A stretch of DNA of 64,000 nucleotides from Macquaria australasica (Eukaryota; Chordata; Actinopteri; Centrarchiformes; Percichthyidae). A model generated the notes under the pieces. That model searched no databases and was not told the DNA's origin. It saw nothing but the letters and a program-made list of their open reading frames with translations. The position numbers and the translations under genes were made by a program. Shown one piece after another: positions 36,081 to 53,000 of the stretch. The DNA lies in the NCBI GenBank assembly GCA_005408345.1, contig SEMN01000144.1, forward strand, positions 434,001-498,000, in the 5' to 3' direction. How positions within the stretch are numbered: position 1 is the stretch's first letter; each line of letters opens with the position of its first letter.

Positions 36081-39000
36081 AAAGTAATTTTCATATTCAA
36101 AATTCAGTTAAGTTCCTTGCATAAACACTGTACATGTCTAAATCAACAGCAAACAGAATTAAAGTCCCAGATTGCCTACTTAATTTAATGAAATATTGTT
36201 TTTTAAACCAAATATCACAAAGCAATTGTGAAATTAGAGTATAATGTACAGTAACATGATGTAACACATTAATTAAACACAATGTATATCTATGAATATG
36301 TTGTCTCCACACAAGAGCTCTTTTGAACATCAAAAGTCATCTCAGTAATTAGAGAGAAATGGAGAAGAGGGAGAGAGAGTAAGCATTTAAATACTGCCAG
36401 TGTGGCATACTGATTCCTGTCACAAAGGTGCATCCAAGCCTTCTACAGTCAGCATCAAGGCAGGAAGGATAGCAACTGGGGGGAAAAAATGCATATTTAC
36501 TTATCAAAGATGCCCCCCCAAGCAGGTGTGAATCAAAAACCTAGGAATATTTGAGTCAAAGAGAAGAGGAAGAAGAAACAGAGGAAAAAGAAGAAACAGC
36601 TTTGGGAGGGTAGACACAGACAGAGGGCGGATGAAAATCCACCACGGGAATATCTTTGGAGCTGATGTGTTGCATAGTAACCGACATTCCAGCATCTAAA
36701 CCGTGCATTGATTAAAAACTTCTCTTTTATCTCAAAGTACTTTCTTTTCCACCTTTTTAAAGGTGATGATGCACACCCAAACAGAGAACCTGGCTTTATT
36801 TATGATGGCTCTCAGGGCTCGTGTGATTGTGTAATGAGGAGAGAGAGAAAAGGAAAGGTAGGTGAGAGCAATGCAAGGAAGTAGAAATATTCTCCCCTGC
36901 CAGATAGGAACATCAGACAGGATCACTGATGTGCACTGTCCTTAATCTCTAAAATATTTCCCCTCTTTTCAACCCCTCTCTTTAAGAACAATACATCTTA
37001 TGTACTTCATTCTATTGTCTTTAGCACCTCAGATCCAGAACTTGGTTTAATGAGCTGAGAGATGCTTGCTTTGTCCCAAACAGGATGTTATGTCAAATTG
37101 TTCATGCATGGACACAAGCTGACAGGTGATGGCAGGAAAGCCATGAGTTAAATATAGAATGCCGAGCAAAAACATTTTGCTTGTGATTTATAAATGTGAA
37201 ACCATGCGCCATTGCTGTGCTAAACCATGCTGCTTGGTAGTGATGCCGCACTTTGAGGTCTGCTGGTCTGACGAATGTGATCTCTGACTTGTGAATCTGC
37301 AGTAGGTCAAGTTTCATTGTTACGTAACACATTCTTGAATTTGTCATTTGCATGATTTTATGACAAAGAAAAGAAAGGCAAAGTGAATATTTGCAGATGC
37401 TGGCGCAAGTGTGACACTTCTACAGATAGTTAGAAATGTCGTGACCTTCTAAACTCCAGCCAACTAATTGTGTTCCTCTCTCTTGAACACAGGGAGTTGG
37501 CAGAGGCTGCATAGATGCTCAGGTTGGCAGTGAGCTTAAAGCCATGTCCACCCAGACTTTGAGTTCATCAATGTCTCACATGTATCATAGTGTTGCTTCA
37601 GTATCTCTACTGCATGTGCTGCCGAAAATACTGCTGTGACTGAGGCTCATACTATAAATCTACACCAGGCTTCTGACACCTCTGTTATACTGTAAGGCAA
37701 GAAGATGCACACTGCAGTTAGATGGTAAAACAGGACTGATAAAATTTGAAAAGGCATCTGCGCAGCTCTGCTGTCTCCTTCAAAAATCCATGCATTGCAC
37801 GTCAGCCTCTTTTTCTCGTCTATAAAAAACTTAGGAAACATGCTTTTATTACAGATGTGCTACCTGTTGTCATGACAACATATCCCTGCAATGGAATTGT
37901 TGCAGATCAGCACATCACACGCCAGTTAAATAATTACACTGATAACAAAGCCTTGCTTGCCTTGTGAGAAAGAGTGACCATATAAGCCTCTCTCATGTTT
38001 CCTCATAGGTTGCCTGTTTGATCTTCACATTCTTCGCTGCTTGTTTCAGTTTTCTGTGGATGCTTCCTGCCAGCAAAGACCTCTTCCCAATGCAGTGCTT
38101 ATGTAATCTGCATTGGCTCTATGCTTCAGTTTCCCCTTTGAGTATGTACATGCAAGAACATCCCTCTAGTGTGTGTATTCTCAGTGCTTTTACAGCTCTC
38201 TTGTCACTATGGATCAATGTCATTGCTCGGCTCAGCGTTTCTCTTAGATCCACCACTCCTTCTTTAACACTCCAGTGTCTGTATCTGTTGCAGCAGGGCG
38301 AACATACAGCCTTTCTCTCTTCAAAGTCTCTTCATTTTGAAGTAAAATAGAGAAGAGGTTCAGCCTTAAAGACATCCAGCTATTCAAGATATCCTCCCAT
38401 CTCCGCACACACCCTCCCCCTCGGCCTTTGCTCACTCCCCATCTCCTTATTTCTTTACGCCCAACCCCCCCCTAGGCAAGAGCAGGAGAGTTATTGCTCA
38501 ATGGGAGGGCCCTCTGGTCCCGCGTGCATCCTGGACACACAGCCGAACACACACCTCACTCTCCCTCAAACCACTAAAGGCACATGCTCCCGCCTGTAGC
38601 CATGGTTCCCTAAAGAGGAGTGGCGGAGGAAAAAAATGAACAGAGTGCTGCCTGCAGTAGCCTCTGCCTCCCTTTTGTCTGTCTCCCATTCTTCCCCCCA
38701 CTGCTAATACTTCTCTCATAGCTGCAGGGACCTCAGGGATAACAGTTGCACACATGCACGCACACGCATGCACGCTGATCACTGATGGAGACGTGCTCTG
38801 TTTGGAGGAATGTGCCGGTCATTTAATGGTTGCTGATGTTTGAGTTATAGAGCAGGTTCATCCATCGATTTAGGCTGCCAGATATGGATTCAGTACTTTG
38901 ATGTGTGCAATTAAAGCAGTGCTTTTGCACATGTCCACTGAGTTTTAAAAAAACGCAAAATGATGGTGGTGAAACACAGCAGAGACACAATGTGTATTTA

Positions 39001-40608
39001 GGTGTAATTATGGAGTAATTATCACTGCTGTGCTCTCAGTCTGCTGCAGCTGACCTGATCTAGCATTTTAATCAGCATGAAGGACAAAGCATTGGGCCCT
39101 GCTTATTTCTCCACTGGTGCAGCTGAGGGGACTGCGCTTATGGGCGCTGTACTGGATGTCTCCATGTTATTTTGGCTTGTGCAGACACACGCAGGATGTG
39201 GCCCGTAGCCAAATCCACTGTGTGTGTTTGTGTGTGTTGAGGGTACAGCCCAGTGCTCCTCCTCACCCTCTCGTGCTCAGACAGTGTCACATTGTGCACA
39301 GCAGAGCACGCCTCAGCCTTTGTGTGCGGTTGCCCAGTGATCACAAAGAAGGGGCACAGGGCATGTGCATTGTGTTTGTTTTGGATGTTAGTTTTGGATT
39401 GGTGCACTCGCTGTGGGGAACATCATCTAGGTATAAAACGTGCACAATAACCTAAGACACAAACACACTCATAAACATACATTTTTTTAAATATTTTTTA
39501 TTTGTAATGAACTAAAATTTAACATTGTTATTTGATGTTTTGCAATAGACTTTTCATCTGCAGTCATTTAGGTTAAAATTAAAACATATATATCATACAT
39601 AAAGCACTAAAACTTGGTACAGGGCACCTTATGCTAAGTCATAGTCACAACTGTCATGTTGTATGATATGAACAAGACATAAACATTTAGATTTTCTACT
39701 GAGAAATACCTGCCATTTCATGTAAACAAGATTGAGGAAATTTGCTCTTTACCACAGGCAATGCTCGCACACACAAATAGCGTATAAGGATTAGAATAAA
39801 CCGATGATTACTCATCCAGCCCGCATCTGCTCAGTTTGCATGACTTGTGTCACAGACATGTTTCTGGCCCATCCTGGTTAACGCATAAGGATGTGTCCTA
39901 AAAACAACACAGCAATTTCTCAATTCCTTTGAAAAAACAACATTTGGTTTCAGAGGAACAACTTGTGCTTTCCCACTGTGGCCACAGGGAACATTAAACA
40001 ATTGCTCACATTTGACTGAGCTCATTGGTGGTGCTGCCAGGGAAACCCAAGGTCAATAGAGAGCTCTAGGGGAGCCGTAGGTTTAGCCACAGGCGGGAGT
40101 TGAGGGTCAGGGGTCACACAGAGAGGTGGGGGTGGTGGAGGAGCTGCAACATAGTGTTTGGTCCCCACTGAGCCTGAAGATACAGAGGGAAGATCTGTTC
40201 AGATGGACAGTTACTGGTGCTGTGTAAAATGACGATGGAGTGGTCGTGTTTGTAGGGTGAGGATTTTATTAAAGTCATCAACAAGTAAAATAATGATGTA
40301 CAGTAAAGGAAATATGTTGAGTTACTCATGAATCAATAGGCAGTCATTTCTTAAATCTCAGTCCAATATTTCCTCTGAGATTGTGCATCCGAAAAGAACA
40401 TTATTTAAAAAAAAATCTAGATCTTACTGCCAGCCTTTGCAGGACCTTGTATAGAGACTGAGGATAAAAGGCATAATAGGAATGTTGCGATCGTGTCCTG
40501 TTAAATCCGATTATTCTACCCCTTTTTTGAGAGCAAAACTGTCTGAATTGGGAATTGATGGGTTTGGATATTCTGGCCCTGCCCTGCACTGCGGCAGAGG
40601 CAGAGAAT

Positions 40609-40610
<2 letters not shown>
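36081..40610. other. Gene-poor region, no gene seen
   Basis: No conserved exon was recognised on either strand. Low-complexity C-rich and GT-rich patches occur near 38460 and 39220. It may hold regulatory sequence for rnd1 or the deltex genes, but nothing specific can be pointed to. Confidence 0.45.

Positions 40611-40659
<49 letters not shown>
40611..40659. repeat. (GA)n microsatellite
   Basis: About 24 uninterrupted GA units. Confidence 0.97.
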
Positions 40660-43174
<2,515 letters not shown>

Positions 43175-44249
43175 TGGAACATGTTCATTACTTTACAGTA
43201 AGTGTGCTTTTCATTAACTTCAAAATAATATCATACATAATTAACACACACCGGTACTTTGTTTTATTGTTCCATTAAGCAAAGTAGGTATTTTACTTTG
43301 TTAGAGGTGGATATTAAACCTTTCCTGTCTATCATCCTTATTATGCTCAATATGCTGTTAATCATTTGTCAATTACACGTCTGACTGACACGTTTTTTTC
43401 TTTTCTCAGTCTGTGATAATAACTCCCTGATCATCAGTGACTGTGATCTTAGTTCAAGGTTGAAGTAATAGAAAATGACAGTAATCCCCCATCCATTGCG
43501 ATTTAAATTTGCTCTATCCTTAATGAGACATGCTCTGCATGCATGCGGTGACATAGACCCTGTTAAAGGAATTATTAGCACTGGTAGAGTGGGAAAGATA
43601 AGCACCTCACTTCCTACAGAGATGATTGAAGTGATACACTACTGGAGACATCTATTCACTTTCATTATAACCCTTTCAGAGGTGTGCGATCAGAAAAATG
43701 ACAGGTTTAAACAGATGGGCATAATGTTCATAATGTTTTTTTTTTAAACACGTGTAAAGCTTTTTGATCAAGCCTATGTGACTGTTTGATGAAAGTATAA
43801 ATCAAAATTAGTATATCATAATGATGTGTCAAAAGCCTGAAGGTAAGAGAACTAGAGGACAGTCCATACTATGATACAGTAAGAGGCATCTCAATTGCCA
43901 ATGCAAAGTGCTGTATTTTCCAAGACTTTTAACAGGTTTTATAATTGGGAAAAATATGTAATAATATTGACACTACTCTGAATTTATAAAGTAGATGTAC
44001 TTAAATATGTGTTTTTGTGTATAAATGTATTTGAAAAGACTAGATATGTACTTGTATATACAAATACATAACAAATCTCACCACCAGCTGTTTCATTAGG
44101 ATTCTTGAGTAAATATTTGATAATTTATGACAACACTGAAACTGGGTATATATTAAAGAATGCCCTCACAGAGAATGGAGGTTTTTCGGTAATGAACTGT
44201 TAACGATTCAAGTTTTAAATGACAGGAGAACAACATGTTAAGGGTGCCG
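43175..44249. other. Intergenic, no gene seen
   Basis: AT-rich sequence immediately downstream of the candidate rnd1 3'UTR end. Nothing was recognised. Confidence 0.45.
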
Positions 44250-47052
44250 GACAGGGCAAGCTTTATTTAACACAGCAAAAACAAACAAAACAAAAAAACA
44301 AAAAAAAACAAAAAAAAAAGAAGAAAAAAAGAAAAAGGAAAAAAAGTCAATTTTTATTAAACAAATGTACATGTCAATCAAAAAAAGGCAAAAATAGCTA
44401 CCAAATAAATATTCACATCAACAACAATATTTTCATGTGACATCCTTGAAGATGTCTTACAGTGATTATAAAACAAGAGACGGTATGTACAATCATACAA
44501 CTTCAATAGGACATGCTTAGGAGTTTGACTGCACCATTATACCACACACTGACTACAACACAAAGGCTGCATATTAACTGACATGGTCTGTGAGCCGCCC
44601 ATCTGTCCCACCTTCAGAAGGCCTGGCATCAGCTCCCTAACCCAAAGGAAAATATCAAGAAGTTTTTTTTTTTTTTTAACAAGCCTGGCAATAAATGCAT
44701 AACTGAAGCTGTAATAATGAATGTGGGGATGTCTGCTTGTGAGCCAACCCTATCTGTCCACACAACCAACCCAAGAGCCAGTCTCTGTTTCCTACGCTGA
44801 ATTGTTGCTAGGCAATGCTGAGGAATTTGGTGTGTGACCATGAACTGGAAGCCTTTGTGCAAATCACCACTTTAAGTTCCTCCGACTACCGGGGGCAGTC
44901 CACAGCTGCATAAAGACGGTACAACCATCTCAGGGAGATATTTCCAAAACAACACTGGGACTCACATCATGCTTTTAAATACCACAAAAAATAAAAAATA
45001 AAAAAATAAAAACAAGAAAGAAAGAAAGAAAATACACAGCAACCATAAAAACAAATCATGGAAAAATAGCTTTCTTTGGACAGGGCCAGCCTGTGCATTT
45101 TGATTACTTGTTCTCCTTAGTCCCACATTATTTTCTTTTTTTTCCACACACTAGCCCTTTTCACAAAATGATTGTTAGATTTTTAAATGTTTCCAAGTAG
45201 ATTTCCAATTTTAAAAGCATATACTGCACTGTCAACTCACTCAAGCAGTTCACTTAAGTCCTACTGCCTCAATACCTTTTATGATTATGTAAAATTGACA
45301 GCAAATTCTAGCGTCTCCAACTCAAAGAGCGTTGTTCCCTCTCATTCACATACTCCGATCTGTTTCATAGCACGACATCATCATTGGTTATTCTTACACG
45401 GAGGAGGAGGGGCAAACACAGATCAGCAGCCTCTTTGTACAGCAGAGATGGTTTCAGTCTATAACATGGATGTCCATGGAGCGCTATAGCATGACAGTAA
45501 TCACAAAGCTGCATTGTTATTGCCACACAGGTTACCTTGCATCACAAGCACTTAAATCATTATTGCTTTATGGTTAGAAGCACAGAGATCAATGCTGCAC
45601 ACACGTATAACCATGAAGCCAAAGATTTAAGCTCAGAAAAAGGTCCAATTTTTGCTCCGTAGTCATTGTAACCTACAGTAAGTGCTGCTTATTGGAGGTC
45701 AATAGATTACAGTAACAAGAGTGTACGACACAAAGCCTAGAGTCATCTTGGAAGAGTAGAGTCAAGTTGGGGGTGCTACATTGGATTGTTGCAAACGAGA
45801 GAAATCCACAGGCATATTACAGTAGTCAAAAAATCTCACTGACTTCTGGGAACATGATATGAAAGGCATTTTTCAAAACTGCATACCATTTGAGAATTGT
45901 TGAAAAATTCTCAACAACGCAATGCTACAAATCTTTTCTAATCTACAAACCAGATTTTCCCAGCCTGACTTAGGTAGGTGTTATCCTATGCTTTTAAATA
46001 TGCCTCATAACACTTTTACTGGCATTAATAACCAGCCACAGCTTCATAAATAACACTCGACAGCTCGGCATTGAACTGTTTGTGTTTATGCTCCTGGTCA
46101 CAACTAAAGCGTCTTTTCTCATCTATTAAAATGTGTCTGTCCCATCACCAAAATAGTATTTTAAAATAGACTCCAGCTGAGACAGCAGAGACACCGGAAG
46201 CCCAACTTAACTTCCATTTATGTTTTGTGTGTCCTCATTTCGTTTTGTACACACAGAGCCTCTTCAGCCTCCTCCACTTAGTCCACTGAAAGCCTGCGGA
46301 GCAGCGCTGTCCAGAGCTACACAACCATGCACCAACAATCCACACAGGTTGAAATAGTCTAGACCGCTGTCTGCACAGCAGCCTGCGCTCACAGCTCTTA
46401 TCCCTGCTCTCATCACCACTGAGACAACGAGAACAGCTCTCTATGTAATAGCTCTCACTGCGGTTTGTCCCACTACTCCCTCTACATCTCTGTGCTTCCA
46501 CAGGCCTAAATGGGGACACCAGCGACAAGCTATTTCACACCTCACACACCTTACTAAGAGGGATGTACAGGATTCTGCTAATTCCTGACAGTTTCATGCT
46601 AGATATATTTTTGTACTTAGAAAAATATCCATTGAATTGTCTGAGAGGCATTTACATCACAAGATTAAACGTCACACGTTGCACATTTCCAATTTGGACA
46701 AAATCAACATGTGCCTAGAGATAGTAAAATCAGACAGATGTAACACCATTGTAGTTGCATACTGTTTACAGGTGAAGAAATGATAGCTCGATGATCAAAC
46801 CTTGACTGATATTGTTTGTTCGAAAGCAAGATAAACAGTAGTGGAAAAAGATGAATGTGCGCTAAAAGGTTCAGGAGCAAGTGGACAGCGAGGTGTCCAC
46901 CTCTTCTGAGGGGTGTTTGGTTTCTGGGGGGGTGAGGGAAGGATTCAGCAGGAAGCCCTGATAAAACCATCGTGCCCACCCCCCCTTCCCCGAGACCAAA
47001 GAGGCAGGGGCTTGGGGTCGCATGTGATGACTGTAACCCAAGAGGTCTCCAC
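44250..47052 (-). other. rnd1: Candidate rnd1 3'UTR
   Basis: No coding exon is found between the rnd1 stop and an AATAAA hexamer on the minus strand at 44262-44267, followed by A-rich plus-strand DNA. That would make a 3'UTR of about 2.8 kb. Long 3'UTRs with multiple polyadenylation sites are plausible for a dose-sensitive Rho protein, but the extent is inferred from the hexamer only. Confidence 0.35.
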
Positions 47053-50000
47053 TCACATGACCGAGCAGCTCTTGGCCTTCTCCTTCTTGAAGGTGGAGGA
47101 GAGCAAATCCGACTTGCTGGGCAGGTGGAGAAGTCTTTTGGAGAGGCGGCGGGTGGGGCTGGACTTCGGGAGAGGCTGCAGCTTGTTGATGCAGGCCATC
47201 GCTGCAGTGCGGAATACGCTGTGGATGCTTTTCTCCGAGGTGAACGCTGAGCACTCCAGGTAAGCCTCTGCACCCAGCTGCTTGGCCATAGCAGAACCCT
47301 GAAATAAATGGAGTGAGGAAGGGTGCTGTTCATAACATCCTTAAATGCATTTTCATTGTTTTCTGTTTGCAGCAGGGTCACTGTATAGCGTGGAGTTAAG
47401 GAAGAGATGCCCCTGCAAGCTCATAAAATGGCTGTGAAATTAAGAACGAGGGAGCATGCCAGCATTGACAATAGGTGACTCATTATATTCGTGACCCCTT
47501 TGCCGTTATAAAAAAAGATAAAATAGGAATTACTGATATTTATAGTTTATCAACTATCATTGTAATTATAGTGCAACCTCATGATCAACAGGTTTTTCAA
47601 ATAATTAAAGGTTTCTGAAATACTTGAAAATGCCAGCTGAAAATAGCCTAAAAAAGAGCCTAAACAGATATTATGATATATATCAATATCAAAGAAGGTC
47701 TGCTGATTATTGAGATATTTATTTTTTCTATACTGCACATCCCTAACATAAAATAAAGCAGCAACATGACCTCTGAAAAGGAAAAGTTTAATAACTGTCC
47801 TATTTAAGTGTGTTTGTCATACATGTTTTTTGTTAATATTTTTAATTCGGCACTGACTATATTCCTGACAAACTGTATGTGTTACTTATTTTGTCTCACC
47901 TGCTCATAGGTGATGGGAGTCTGTTTCTGATTGGACAGCTCCATCAGCGTGCAGACGTCTGTGCGCAGGTCGGTCTTACAGCCAATGAGCAGGATACGTG
48001 TGCTCGGACAGAAGTCCAGGATCTCAGTTTTCCACTGTGGACACAAAAGGACAATCAGTTCAGCGGATTCATTTTGCCAAAGTGTTGAGTAAATAATAAC
48101 CTGTATGTATATACTGAACAGTCCCACAGTACACTTTCACGAAAACAAGCTGTATTTGAAGGAACTGGTGATGGTAAGTGTGTGACAATGGGGTACAAAA
48201 GAGAATTACGACAGTAAAGCCAAGTACTGAAGCCATTACCTTCTTCAGGCTGCTGTCTACAGTGTCCGGGCGGCTGATGTCAAAACACAGCAAAACTGCA
48301 TCTGAGTCACTGTAGCACAGGGGCCTCACATTATCGTAGTACGGAGAACCTTAAAGGGCAGAAAAGAGAGAATTATAAATGTGGATAAAAGACAAGACAA
48401 ACTTTGAAAACACACGCAGGCATCTTTGATTTCAAGCAGTTCCATGTCCCATCAATGACTTCAATGCAGCCTGTTTTGACTGCAGGAACTCAAAGAAGAA
48501 TGAGTGAGTGAAACAAAAGTTTCAGAGGAATCCTGCACAGCCACCATTTTGAAATATTAAATTATTATTTAAAAAAAAAAAAAATCTTGAATCTTCTTGA
48601 ATGTTTGATATTTTCAAAACTTTATAAATAAACTTTCTTACTTTTCTGGTGCCACATTACAAGTTATATTTTCATACCAAAGGTGCAAGGGTCTGGGTTA
48701 AATTTAAGAGTAGATAAAATGTTTGAGAGTTTGTGATTTGAGCCAATGATTAATTCATTTTAAGTGGAGATTGTTTCAGGAATTGATTGCTGTGACAGGC
48801 AGTTGATATCAGAGCAAAAGAGTGATGGAGCCACGGAGTGGCAGCAGAGCTAGAGAATACAGCTGCAGGGATTATGTGCAATCGGCATCACTTCTCCTGC
48901 TGAGCCTCCCTTTGCTATCCCTGAAACCGCTCTTTTCCCTGCTCCTATATCCTCTGCTGGCATTTCAGAGGGAGAGAAGATGACAATCGAGCACTAAATC
49001 CTCATTGATCTTCTCTTGCAGTAGATTACGCAAGTGGAACGGTGGGGCTCGGGGCAGGCAGACGCTCCCACTCATGCTCAGAATCCTTAAGTAAACCACC
49101 CACCCCCCCAAAAAATCCTCTGCTCGGCGCGCAGTACCTCCAGTCCCTCTGTTACCACAGCAACAGCCTTGGAATCCACCATCTACATCAGGCATTCCTC
49201 CCACCTCTCCATAAAGACTCGCTTTAGCTGCCAATCAATCATTTTACACCGCACACTGCCCACCCACCTACTGTTGGGGACATTCCTCTGCTCTGCAACA
49301 GAGTTGGGGACCACAGACATGCATCCATCACACACAAAGACATACACACACACATTCACACACGCTATTTAAATTTGGCAGCAGCCAGAGGTGAACCCGA
49401 TCTGTGATCAGATGAAACAGAAGAGGAGCAGCTCAATGGGATTAACATGTTTACTTTAGGCTCCGCGTGAATCCCAAAAGGGATTCAGTGTTCCTCTTTT
49501 AGCTACAGATAACAAAAGCAGTCTGTGTAATCGCTCATTAAATATTACACAACCACCCTAATTGATTTACAGCTTGGAAAACAATGCATCAGAAGAAAAC
49601 ATATGAAAAAGCACACACAACATGGAATTGTGCATATAGATCCGCTTCATGAATACTTAATGGTTTTCCACATTATCAAAGGGTAAAACTGAATTTGCCA
49701 GTTGCCGGGTGCTGTGAGTGGAATAATGACAAGCTGCGATGAAATTCTTCAGGGCTCAATGTCCTGGAGAAAGTAAACATCGCTACAAAGGAACAAAGGG
49801 ACACGCTGGTTGTATTATAACTCTGTTTCTATGCCTTTGGATAAAACAATGACTTTGTTCTTACTCTTAAGTAGCAAATTATCTGAAACAGTCTGCTTAA
49901 AGAAAATGGTTTACTACAACTGTATTTTTACAAAGAGGGCAGTCGTCGCCACCTTAAGAATGCAAATTACATTATTGCCCTAACACCATTTACACCTAGG

Positions 50001-53000
50001 CCTGGAGAAGAAAAGCCACGCTCATCTGTGAGACAACTTTGCGTTTGCTGACTGTGAAAATTGACACACATTAAAATCAGAACAATTAGCACCACAGGGA
50101 TGATGAGTCTGCGTGTGTGTTTGTGTGTGTGTGTGTGTGGTGACTCTGAGGTATCTCATCGGAGTGTCAGAGGCAGGGCGCTCTATAAATCTTCTCAATC
50201 TCCCACAAGGGGTAATCACACAGCCGGGAAACTGGGTGTGATTCTGCTTTAAATGGCCACTGATCTAAATGCAGCAATCAATGGAAAGCTGCACAGGGGG
50301 TCCAAGAGCCTTTGCAATTAAAGCTGACAAATTAGTTGCCCTGCCAAGAGGGAAGGGAAATGGAGGGGACGTCTAGGGTGGGGTTTTCTTTCCACAGAAA
50401 TCGATTTTATCTTTAATTTTGGACAAACAATGCATGATTCAGTAGGCGTATTTATCCTATCTCCAAAGGGGATAAATAAATAAAAAATATGAATGTGTAA
50501 ATATTAGTATTTGAAGCTCCACAGCATGCTGTTTGGGTACAGTAGCAACCTTGGCAGAACTCTCCTGACACTCCAGGACCCCGTTTCTAATCCTGGAAGA
50601 AATAGCTGTTTCTATTGTGGCAAGAAAAAGCCAGGAGGAAGAGAGGAGGGAAAGCAGGAGTGTAGCCTACTGAGGCAGATCACAAAGAGCCCTCCTATGC
50701 CATTAATCCTTCACCCCCTGCAGTCTGATATCACAGAGTACCAGTCTCTGTCTCTTTCCCTCTCTCTTCCCTCCTTCTCTCCATTGCAACAATCCAAAAA
50801 GAATGGTCTGGATAGACAGATCAATGCACGTACACGTGCAGTGAGTCTAAGCATGCTCCAAATGTTCCCTTTCTTCCTTTTACTCAACAGCATGCCTCTA
50901 CAGCAGATGGAGAGTTTCTGAGGCATGAAACGTGGAGAGTGAGGCTGACTAACTGGGGAACGGAAGAAAAAGAAAAGAGCATAACCAAATTCCTGCGGCT
51001 GAGCTCAACTCCATCCGTCTTGATGGTGTGGTGCCCAGAGCTAAGCGTCGAGGTGGAAACTGGGCCAGAGCAGAAGTAGGTTTCTCAGGCCAAGACGACG
51101 GGCCTTGTGTTGGAGCGCACAGGTGGGGGAGGGGAAGATCCGCTTTTCTGTGTGTGCATGAGCGAGAGTGTGAGTGCATTTTTGTGGATGCGTGCTAAAT
51201 CAACTGAGTGACAGAGCCCGTCTTCATCATTAGCACACTCCTCTCCTACAATGAGAATGCAGGGGTCAGACAGATTAATGATCCAGTGATGGGATGACTC
51301 ACAGATTTGGGGATGAGAGTAGCCCTGCCCCTCCACCCACACCCAGCCGGCTGGGAGCTGTGCTGCCGCAGCTGATAACTATGCGGACTTCACAGCCAGG
51401 CCAAAAAACACACTACATTGCGTCAGACAGTTGTTCCCTGGTTTCACATGCCAGAGCCAGTCAGCATCACCACTGAAGCCCCCTGCAGGGAGAGAGAGGA
51501 CGGTTCTTTGTTCCTGAGCATCACCGCGTCTGAACTGTTAACAAGCTTTACTTTGTGACTTGACACCGTCAAAGCTGATTACACTCTGGATTTTGAAGAT
51601 GAGTCAAATAACAGATTGTTTAAAAAAAACTAAAGAACTAAAGCCTTGATGTGCATTGAGTTAAAAGTGAATTCTGCTGGTAATCTTTCACAAAGTCATA
51701 GTCAGAGCCTCAGAGGTAAAAATCTACAATTGCTAGAACAGTTAAAAGGTTAATGCTAACACCAATCAGTTCACCCAGCCTGTTGGACGAAATTCATCTG
51801 CCTAGACTAGTGCTTTAAAATAATGCATTTATTGCCTTTTTTCTAATTAAAAACTAAACTAGTGAAACGATTAGTCAATTAAGTGATTAGTCAATCAAAA
51901 GAAAATCAATGGACAAGCATTTTGACAACTGGTTAATCATTTGTAATGGAAAACTACCACTGGGTGGTTCCAGCTTCCAGAATGTGAGGATTTCCTGCTT
52001 TTCTCTGTTTCATATCATTTTACATGGAATATATTGTGGACTGTTGGTTGGATAAAATAATTAAACATAAACTTAACTTAAATTAATCATAAAAATAGTC
52101 AACTGATTAATCTATAAATAAAATGATTATTAGTTGCATCCCTGAAACAGACGGAACCCTAAAAACGACTAAATGACTAAAAGCTGAGTGGCCATTAGAA
52201 ATGATATATAGTCATTAACATGATTATTGTATATTAACAATGCCTCTCTTTTACAGTTATACAGACTGTTTCATCAGCTTAAATGGATATTGGGTTCATT
52301 ACAAATCAATCTCATTCATTAATCATACAAGAAATTATTCCATCTACAGTGTCCTCTTAAACTCAAAGGCTTTATCAGCAAGACCATTCAACTTGAAATA
52401 AATTACTCACTAACACCATAACGAGATTCATTATTCATTATACATGAGTTACAGCCACTGGACGGTGTCTCTCCCCCCCCCCCCGCATGTCCGATCGGAC
52501 CAGGCAGATTAAAACCGGTGGATTGATTTTGGTCTGTAAATCCATGGCGGGGCTGGGAGAAGGAGCTGCCTGCCATGTGGAGCCGGTGATGAGGTCAGTC
52601 CAATCAATGAAGGGGAGTCGGGATAATGAGCAGACCCTCTCAGTGTGGTGGGGCCGCAGCGGCACAACTCCACGCAATTAGAGCAAATTACAGTAAGAAG
52701 AGGAAACTGTACGGTGTGACCAACAAATAGCCCCTGTGCCTGTCATCCATCACCAGGAGACATGAGATACATGAGAGTCATCTACAACAAATGATGGGGA
52801 GGAGGGGGTGATATAAGTTCTCCTCTCAGTGGGACGAGAAAGTGAAAATTCACTTTAGCCTTTAAATCAAACCTAAAGCCTGCTGCAAATAAAAATATTC
52901 ACATCACCATGAATAACTTTCTGTGACGCCTTTTGTGGCCAATTTAATCTGCTAATTTACAACTGTCTGTAAGGCACGTGTACATCTACTGTATATGTTG

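Noticed and set aside
36504..36695. Leu/Pro-rich minus-strand open frame
   Set aside because: It arises from a purine-rich GAAGAAGAA-type stretch; no homology or splice support.
46704..47381. 225-aa minus-strand open frame with many Arg/Ser/Pro
   Set aside because: It overlaps the last rnd1 exon in another frame; the true frame there encodes the conserved Rnd1 C-terminus ending CSVM.
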